A stretch of DNA of 10,227 bases from Lachnospiraceae bacterium (lineage in GTDB: Bacteria; Bacillota; Clostridia; Lachnospirales; Lachnospiraceae), in assembly GCA_900766575.1 (NCBI GenBank), contig CAAFVW010000131.1, positions 1 to 10,227 on the forward strand, given 5' to 3'. The notes beneath the pieces were generated by a model. That model had not been told where the DNA came from and made no database searches. It saw only the letters and a program-made list of their open reading frames with translations. Numbering within the stretch: position 1 is the stretch's first letter; each line of letters opens with the position of its first letter. The translations under genes were made by a program, and so were the position numbers. Of the stretch, positions 7,733 to 10,227 are shown piece after piece.

Positions 7733-8649
7733 TGTGCATTTCCTCCTTTGCAATCTTCATCGGTATGTTCAAAAAAGTGGATGAGCTCGTGGATAACTTC
7801 TTTACTTTCCGGAAGTTCCGGGTAAAAAACGCTGAATGCATGGGTCAGCCGGGGATCCTTCGGGAAGTTGATCAGTTTATGCGGCACCCGGTGCCTTGCC
7901 AGAGCTTTTTCAAAATCCAATGTATATTTTTGCAGATTGTCATTTTCACTGGTAATCAGAAGGCTTGGCGGGAGACTTTTCACAATATCTGCATGTTCCG
8001 GTGAAATATAAGGGGAATAGGCCTTTCTTTTATAATGTTTGCCGTAAAGATATCTGGGAAGGAAAATCCCAATCTGGTCAAAACGGTTCGTATAGAACAT
8101 TCCGCTGACCAGGCCCAGAGCCCGGATCGGCAGATCGGAAGGTGTGATACCGGCCGCTTTTGCCAAAGCCTTGTTTTTCTGCATGGCTGCACCGTAGGTC
8201 AACAGACAGGCGCCGCCGCTGTCACCGCAGGCATAGACATGGGAGATGTCACCGCCGTATTCAGTTAAATGCTCTTTGATAAAAGTAAGCGCCAGATGCA
8301 GGTCGGCCAACTGATCAAAAAAGAGACAATCCGGCACAAGGCGGTATTCCACACTGAATACCAGATACCCCGCTTCGCAAAGGGAAGCACAGAAGGGGCG
8401 GTTGAATTCCTTATTTCCCATGAGAAGTCCGCCGCCGTGGAAATTGACAATCACGGGAAGAATATCCTGTTCCCTTCCCTTGGGACGGTAGATGTCCAGA
8501 CGATGTTCCGGAACATGCTTCTCATCATAAAAAATATCTTCTGACAGCGTAACATCCTCCGGCAATGGATATTCCCTGCCGCGAGAGGCGTAAGTCTGCT
8601 CGAATTCCGCACGCTGTTTATAAAACATCTCACAGATAAAATTCTTCAT
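7729..8649 (-). CDS. Alpha/beta-hydrolase (HSL-type, abhydrolase_3) esterase
   Basis: A 306-aa cytoplasmic carboxylesterase-like protein with no signal peptide or membrane helix. The hormone-sensitive-lipase signature is complete: oxyanion-hole H71-G-G-G74, nucleophile elbow G142-D-S144-G-G146, catalytic acid D237 in S-E-N-D-N, and H270 in L-T-H-A-F. These enzymes hydrolyse small acyl or acetyl esters; the substrate is not readable. ATG 8649 is chosen because AGGAG lies 5 bp upstream; an in-frame ATG at 8676 lacks such a site. Its TGA overlaps the ATG of the chemoreceptor gene (ATGA), so the two should be translated from one mRNA. It starts about 105 bp from the left recombination site of the invertible element, diverging from the recombinase. 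That makes it the first gene a flipped promoter would read. Confidence 0.9.
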   Translation of the reverse strand: MKNFICEMFYKQRAEFEQTYASRGREYPLPEDVTLSEDIFYDEKHVPEHRLDIYRPKGREQDILPVIVNFHGGGLLMGNKEFNRPFCASLCEAGYLVFSVEYRLVPDCLFFDQLADLHLALTFIKEHLTEYGGDISHVYACGDSGGACLLTYGAAMQKNKALAKAAGITPSDLPIRALGLVSGMFYTNRFDQIGIFLPRYLYGKHYKRKAYSPYISPEHADIVKSLPPSLLITSENDNLQKYTLDFEKALARHRVPHKLINFPKDPRLTHAFSVFYPELPESKEVIHELIHFFEHTDEDCKGGNAQ

Positions 8650-8666
8650 TCGTACTCCTGATTCTG

Positions 8667-8694
8667 ACTGTAACATGATGTAAATATTTGTCGA
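8667..8694 (-). promoter_or_regulatory. Candidate sigmaA promoter for esterase-MCP operon
   Basis: On the minus strand: TCGACA (5/6 to TTGACA), 16 bp, TGT, then TACAGT (4/6 to TATAAT, extended -10). The predicted start is only about 10 nt before the esterase ATG, just enough to include the AGGAG site, so the leader would be very short. This is a weak by-eye call. If real, the operon is transcribed irrespective of the inversion state. Confidence 0.3.
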
Positions 8695-8753
8695 AAAAAG
8701 CGAAATGCAGTCTCTTACAGAATACCACAGAAATAAAATGATTAAAATAGAAA

Positions 8754-8782
8754 ATGCAACATTCTGTTATGGAATGTTGCAT
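8754..8782 (+). repeat. Left recombination site (IR-L) of invertible element
   Basis: A 29-bp site: 11-bp arm ATGCAACATTC, 7-bp asymmetric spacer TGTTATG, 11-bp arm GAATGTTGCAT. This arm-spacer-arm plan is that of tyrosine-recombinase core sites (loxP, FRT, dif). An exact reverse-complement copy lies at 9524-9552. At this copy the dyad extends to 19 bp (8746-8764 and 8772-8790) by additional AATAGAAA/TTTCTATT. RNA read across it would form a strong hairpin ahead of the recombinase ribosome site. Confidence 0.93.
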
Positions 8783-8811
8783 TTTCTATTCTCAATAAAA
8801 GGAGGCACATT

Positions 8812-9393
8812 ATGAGCACAACACAACCTATTCGAAACGAGCAATTACTTCAGAGATTCAAAGATTATTACCGGACAGAGGCTCCCAATCAGCGTAATTA
8901 CACTCTGATCCGACTCGGTCTCAACACAGCGCTCCGCATCAGCGATATTCTTCATTTCACCTGGAATGATGTCTATTGCAGCAGGCAGCACTGTTTTCGC
9001 ACGCACATTTTGATTACGGAAAAAAAGACCGGCAAAGAAAATCGTATTTTCATCAATAACGAGTTGAAAAAAGTTCTTGCGGAATACCGAAAAACGCAGC
9101 CCCACACTGCACCGGAGCACTATCTGTTCCCCAGCCCCCGCATTGATGGCCAGCCTCTTTCGAGGTATCAGGCCTACCGAATCGTCCGTAAAGCCGCGGA
9201 AGAGGTAGGAATCGACGATGTCGTAAGGTGCCATTCTCTGCGGAAGACTTTTGGCTACCACGCCTGGAAGATGGGGACACCTCCGGCGTTGCTGATGGAG
9301 ATCTACAATCATTCATCTTTTCAGATTACAAAGCACTATCTGGGGATTAAACAGGATGACAAAGATACCGTTTTCAAGAAAATACAGCTTTAA
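8812..9393 (+). CDS. Short tyrosine recombinase (FimB/FimE-sized invertase)
   Basis: A 193-aa site-specific recombinase of the phage-integrase family. It is almost only a catalytic domain, with a stub in place of the usual N-terminal core-binding domain. That is the size of the fimbrial invertases FimB/FimE, against about 300 aa for XerC/XerD. The active-site set is complete: R42 (A-L-R-I-S-D), K72 (K-T-G-K turn), H141 and R144 (C-H-S-L-R-K-T), H167 (N-H-S-S) and nucleophile Y176 (T-K-H-Y-L). It should cut within the flanking 7-bp spacers through a 3'-phosphotyrosine link. ATG 8812 has GGAGG 6 bp upstream, 30 bp right of the left site. No promoter is evident between the site and the ATG, so transcription must enter from outside the segment or from within the site. 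It lies codirectional with csrA-flagellin in this orientation. Confidence 0.93.
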   Translation: MSTTQPIRNEQLLQRFKDYYRTEAPNQRNYTLIRLGLNTALRISDILHFTWNDVYCSRQHCFRTHILITEKKTGKENRIFINNELKKVLAEYRKTQPHTAPEHYLFPSPRIDGQPLSRYQAYRIVRKAAEEVGIDDVVRCHSLRKTFGYHAWKMGTPPALLMEIYNHSSFQITKHYLGIKQDDKDTVFKKIQL

Positions 9394-9403
9394 AAGATGC
9401 ATT

Positions 9404-9443
9404 ATTCGAAAAACGCAAAACAAATCATTCGAAAAATACAAAA
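9404..9443 (+). repeat. Pair of 17-bp direct repeats, 23 bp apart
   Basis: ATTCGAAAAACGCAAAA (9404-9420) and ATTCGAAAAATACAAAA (9427-9443) agree at 15 of 17 bases, start to start 23 bp, about two helical turns. They lie just after the recombinase stop and upstream of the sigma28 promoter. Spacing and A-tracts would suit a protein-binding pair (activator, repressor or recombinase accessory sites); no factor is identified. Low-complexity A-richness weakens the case. Confidence 0.5.
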
Positions 9444-9474
9444 TAAGGCCGCTCAAAAAATTTTCTGCCACCCC

Positions 9475-9501
9475 TAAAGTTTTTCATCCGGCTGCCGAAA
9501 T
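9475..9501 (+). promoter_or_regulatory. Sigma28 (FliA/SigD) flagellar promoter on the invertible segment
   Basis: TAAAGTTT (9475-9482, 8/8 to the sigma28 -35), exactly 11 bp, then GCCGAAAT (9494-9501, 6/8 to GCCGATAA). Predicted transcription start is near 9508, upstream of the right recombination site, so the mRNA leader would carry that site's hairpin before csrA. It is 23 bp inside the inversion boundary and points outward. It thus drives csrA and probably flagellin in this orientation and would face the esterase-MCP operon after inversion. Confidence 0.82.
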
Positions 9502-9523
9502 ATGTATTGCAAGGCAAGAAAAG

Positions 9524-9552
9524 ATGCAACATTCCATAACAGAATGTTGCAT
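9524..9552 (-). repeat. Right recombination site (IR-R) of invertible element
   Basis: An exact reverse complement of 8754-8782 over 29 bp, including the spacer (CATAACA here, TGTTATG at the left). The dyad extends by one base pair on each side (12-bp arms 9523-9534 and 9542-9553); outside that the two copies diverge. It lies 52 bp before the csrA ATG and outside its ribosome site, so inversion would leave the csrA reading frame intact and change only what lies upstream. Confidence 0.93.
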
Positions 9553-9604
9553 CACTGAGAAACAGCAGGCAAGGAAGGCTGAAAAAAACAGGGAGGTTAA
9601 AGAT

Positions 9605-9874
9605 ATGCTGCGTCTAACCGTTAGTCCGGAAGAATACCTGATGATCAATGACAATATCAAGATCGTGTTCTTGGGAGGCACTAAAAATCATCTTCGTATC
9701 ATGATCGATGCACCGAAAGAGGTGAACATCGTGCGGAGCACGGTATTAGAGAACCAGATCACAGATCCGGAGGAGAGAGCGAAGCTTCCAAAATATTATG
9801 CGGAAGAAGAGCACCCGGAGAAGTACCGCAAGAAATCCAACGTGATTATCACAAAGGGAAATGCGGACAAATAA
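9605..9874 (+). CDS. csrA: Divergent CsrA-family RNA-binding protein
   Basis: An 89-aa protein whose first 50 residues align without gaps to CsrA (MLRLT...ylMIndnIkI...LGgtkNhlRImIDAPKEVnIvR44). CsrA dimers bind GGA motifs in hairpin loops of mRNA leaders; in Bacillus subtilis the target is flagellin mRNA and FliW is the antagonist. Conserved L4 and R44 (RNA contact) are present. R6 and R7 of classical CsrA are V6 and S7, and the conserved G15 is N15, so RNA binding may be altered. The C-terminal tail (about 51-89) is longer than usual (family 60-75 aa) and highly charged. ATG 9605 has GGGAGG 8 bp upstream; the frame stays open back to 9356, but that stretch has no CsrA homology. It is the first gene downstream of the sigma28 promoter and lies 180 bp before flagellin, its likely target. 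Confidence 0.85.
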   Translation: MLRLTVSPEEYLMINDNIKIVFLGGTKNHLRIMIDAPKEVNIVRSTVLENQITDPEERAKLPKYYAEEEHPEKYRKKSNVIITKGNADK

Positions 9875-9887
9875 TTTCATATGGTAA

Positions 9888-9944
9888 TAACCGGAGGAAG
9901 AGCGGCTCTGTCAGGGCCCGACAGGGAAGCTCCTACTCCGGTTA
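9888..9944 (+). ncRNA. Structured stem-loop in the csrA-flagellin intergenic RNA
   Basis: Nested complementarity: outer stem TAACCGGAG (9888-9896) with CTCCGGTTA (9936-9944), 9 bp perfect; middle GAGC (9900-9903) with GCTC (9929-9932); inner CTGTC (9908-9912) with GACAG (9920-9924), closing a loop with the self-complementary GGGCCC. It is not followed by a T-tract, so it is unlikely to be an intrinsic terminator. It contains several GGA triplets (for example GGAGGA at 9893-9898). Role unknown: an RNA stability or processing element or a regulator-binding leader is possible. Confidence 0.55.
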
Positions 9945-9971
9945 CTATAAAAACTAACAACAAGTATCTGG

Positions 9972-9987
9972 GAGAAAAGGATTTCTC
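9972..9987 (+). promoter_or_regulatory. CsrA-binding-type hairpin in flagellin leader
   Basis: A perfect 6-bp stem GAGAAA (9972-9977) / TTTCTC (9982-9987) presenting AGGA in the loop. This is the form CsrA prefers: a GGA held in a hairpin loop. It is 67 bp before the flagellin ATG. With the GGA in the ribosome site it makes a two-site arrangement like the hag leader of Bacillus subtilis. Confidence 0.6.
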
Positions 9988-10038
9988 AATAACAATACAG
10001 ATACGCACACTGCCGCAAAAGGAATTGGGCAGTAATAC

Positions 10039-10046
10039 AAGGAGGT
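10039..10046 (+). promoter_or_regulatory. Flagellin ribosome binding site, possible second CsrA site
   Basis: AAGGAGGT ends 8 bp before ATG 10055. It is a near-perfect Shine-Dalgarno sequence, as expected for a very highly expressed protein. It contains GGA, so CsrA bridging from the upstream hairpin would block translation. Confidence 0.7.
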
Positions 10047-10054
10047 AAATTATT

Positions 10055-10227
10055 ATGGTAGTACAACACAATCTTACAGCTATGAACTCTAACAGAATGT
10101 TAGGCTTGACCACCGCTTCTCAGGCAAAGTCCACCGAGAAACTGTCTTCCGGTTACAAGATCAACCGTGCAGCTGATGATGCAGCAGGCCTGTCCATCAG
10201 TGAGAAGATGAGAAAGCAGATCAGAGG
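10055..10227 (+). CDS. Flagellin, 3' partial (N-terminal 57 residues)
   Basis: The translation begins M-V-V-Q-H-N-L-T-A-M-N-S-N-R and continues through the D0/D1 signature S-T-E-K-L-S-S-G-Y-K-I-N-R-A-A-D-D-A-A-G-L-S-I-S-E in two contiguous parts, ending at K-M-R-K-Q-I-R within the window. This is the nearly invariant N-terminal coiled-coil and filament-packing region of flagellins, and it includes the stretch read by Toll-like receptor 5 in related proteins. The remaining D1-D0 C-terminus lies beyond the window. No convincing sigma28 or sigmaA promoter is seen between csrA and this gene, so it probably depends on the promoter on the invertible segment. Its leader carries the stem-loop at 9888-9944 and a CsrA-type hairpin. 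The symbol (fliC, flaA or hag) is not assigned because the genus is uncertain. Confidence 0.96.
   Translation, partial: MVVQHNLTAMNSNRMLGLTTASQAKSTEKLSSGYKINRAADDAAGLSISEKMRKQIR

Larger units (their letters stand above)
8754..9552. other. Invertible DNA element (recombinase + outward sigma28 promoter between inverted sites)
   Basis: A 799-bp unit bounded by two identical 29-bp sites in opposite orientation, including oppositely oriented 7-bp spacers. Recombination between them would therefore invert, not delete, the intervening 741 bp. Inside are a tyrosine recombinase gene (8812-9393) and a sigma28-type promoter (9475-9501) pointing out of the right end. Left of it is the divergent esterase-MCP/PilZ operon; right of it are csrA and flagellin. 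This is the plan of phase-variation switches such as fimS and the C. difficile flagellar switch, but here the recombinase is encoded inside the flipping segment. Inversion itself has not been observed here; it is inferred from structure. Confidence 0.85.

Noticed and set aside
8681..8707. Second sigma28-like match, TAAATATT-N11-GCGAAATG, facing the recombinase
   Set aside because: The -35 is fair (6/8) but the -10 lacks GCCGA and matches only about 3 of 8, so it was not called. It would matter if a transcript start were mapped near 8714.
8746..8790. Reading the left dyad as an ordinary intrinsic terminator only
   Set aside because: Its 29-bp core is duplicated as an exact reverse complement, with matching asymmetric spacer, beyond the recombinase gene. 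Recombination sites explain this; a terminator role would be additional.
9356..9604. In-frame open extension upstream of csrA from an ATG at 9356
   Set aside because: It overlaps the recombinase end, the sigma28 promoter and the right recombination site, has no CsrA homology, and the GGGAGG before ATG 9605 fits a standard start.
10012..10019. GCCGCAAA as a sigma28 -10 just before flagellin
   Set aside because: No TAAA-type -35 exists at the required spacing; the nearest TAAC is about 3 bp too far.

Overview
The window looks like the chromosome of a motile Gram-positive Clostridia, most likely a Lachnospiraceae gut bacterium of the Roseburia/Agathobacter kind. This is inferred from the flagellin N-terminus, a CsrA gene next to flagellin, an LCP/CapA pair, strong AGGAGG ribosome sites and a sigma28-type promoter. 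The species cannot be fixed from the sequence alone.

Layout. (1) 1-1659, plus: the 3' part of an ArsB/NhaD-type ion permease, then a cytidylate-kinase-like protein. A terminator-like inverted repeat and a probable sigmaA promoter follow. (2) 1891-4625, plus: a two-gene cell-envelope operon, an LCP-family (LytR-CpsA-Psr) membrane protein and a CapA-family lipoprotein. (3) 4696-5583, plus: an AraC-family regulator, separated by a strong bidirectional terminator from (4) 5648-8649, minus: an alpha/beta-hydrolase esterase translationally coupled (ATGA overlap) to a methyl-accepting chemotaxis protein that carries a C-terminal YcgR-like PilZN-PilZ c-di-GMP module. (5) 8754-9552: a self-contained invertible DNA element. 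(6) 9605-10227, plus: a divergent CsrA and the start of a flagellin gene whose leader has a CsrA-type hairpin.

The most interesting part is region 5. Two perfect 29-bp copies of a loxP-like site (11-bp arms around a 7-bp asymmetric spacer) lie in inverted orientation on either side of a small, FimB/FimE-sized tyrosine recombinase gene. At the right edge of the invertible segment is a good sigma28 promoter (TAAAGTTT-N11-GCCGAAAT). In the orientation given it points at csrA and flagellin. Neither csrA nor flagellin has another convincing promoter in the window.

Inverting the segment would take the flagellar promoter away from csrA-flagellin and point it at the divergent esterase / MCP-PilZ operon. 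The model is a recombinase-driven, heritable ON/OFF switch for flagellin, possibly reciprocal with a c-di-GMP-sensing chemoreceptor. CsrA acting on the flagellin leader would add a post-transcriptional layer. The sites, the promoter match and the gene order are seen directly. The switching and the reciprocity are inference.
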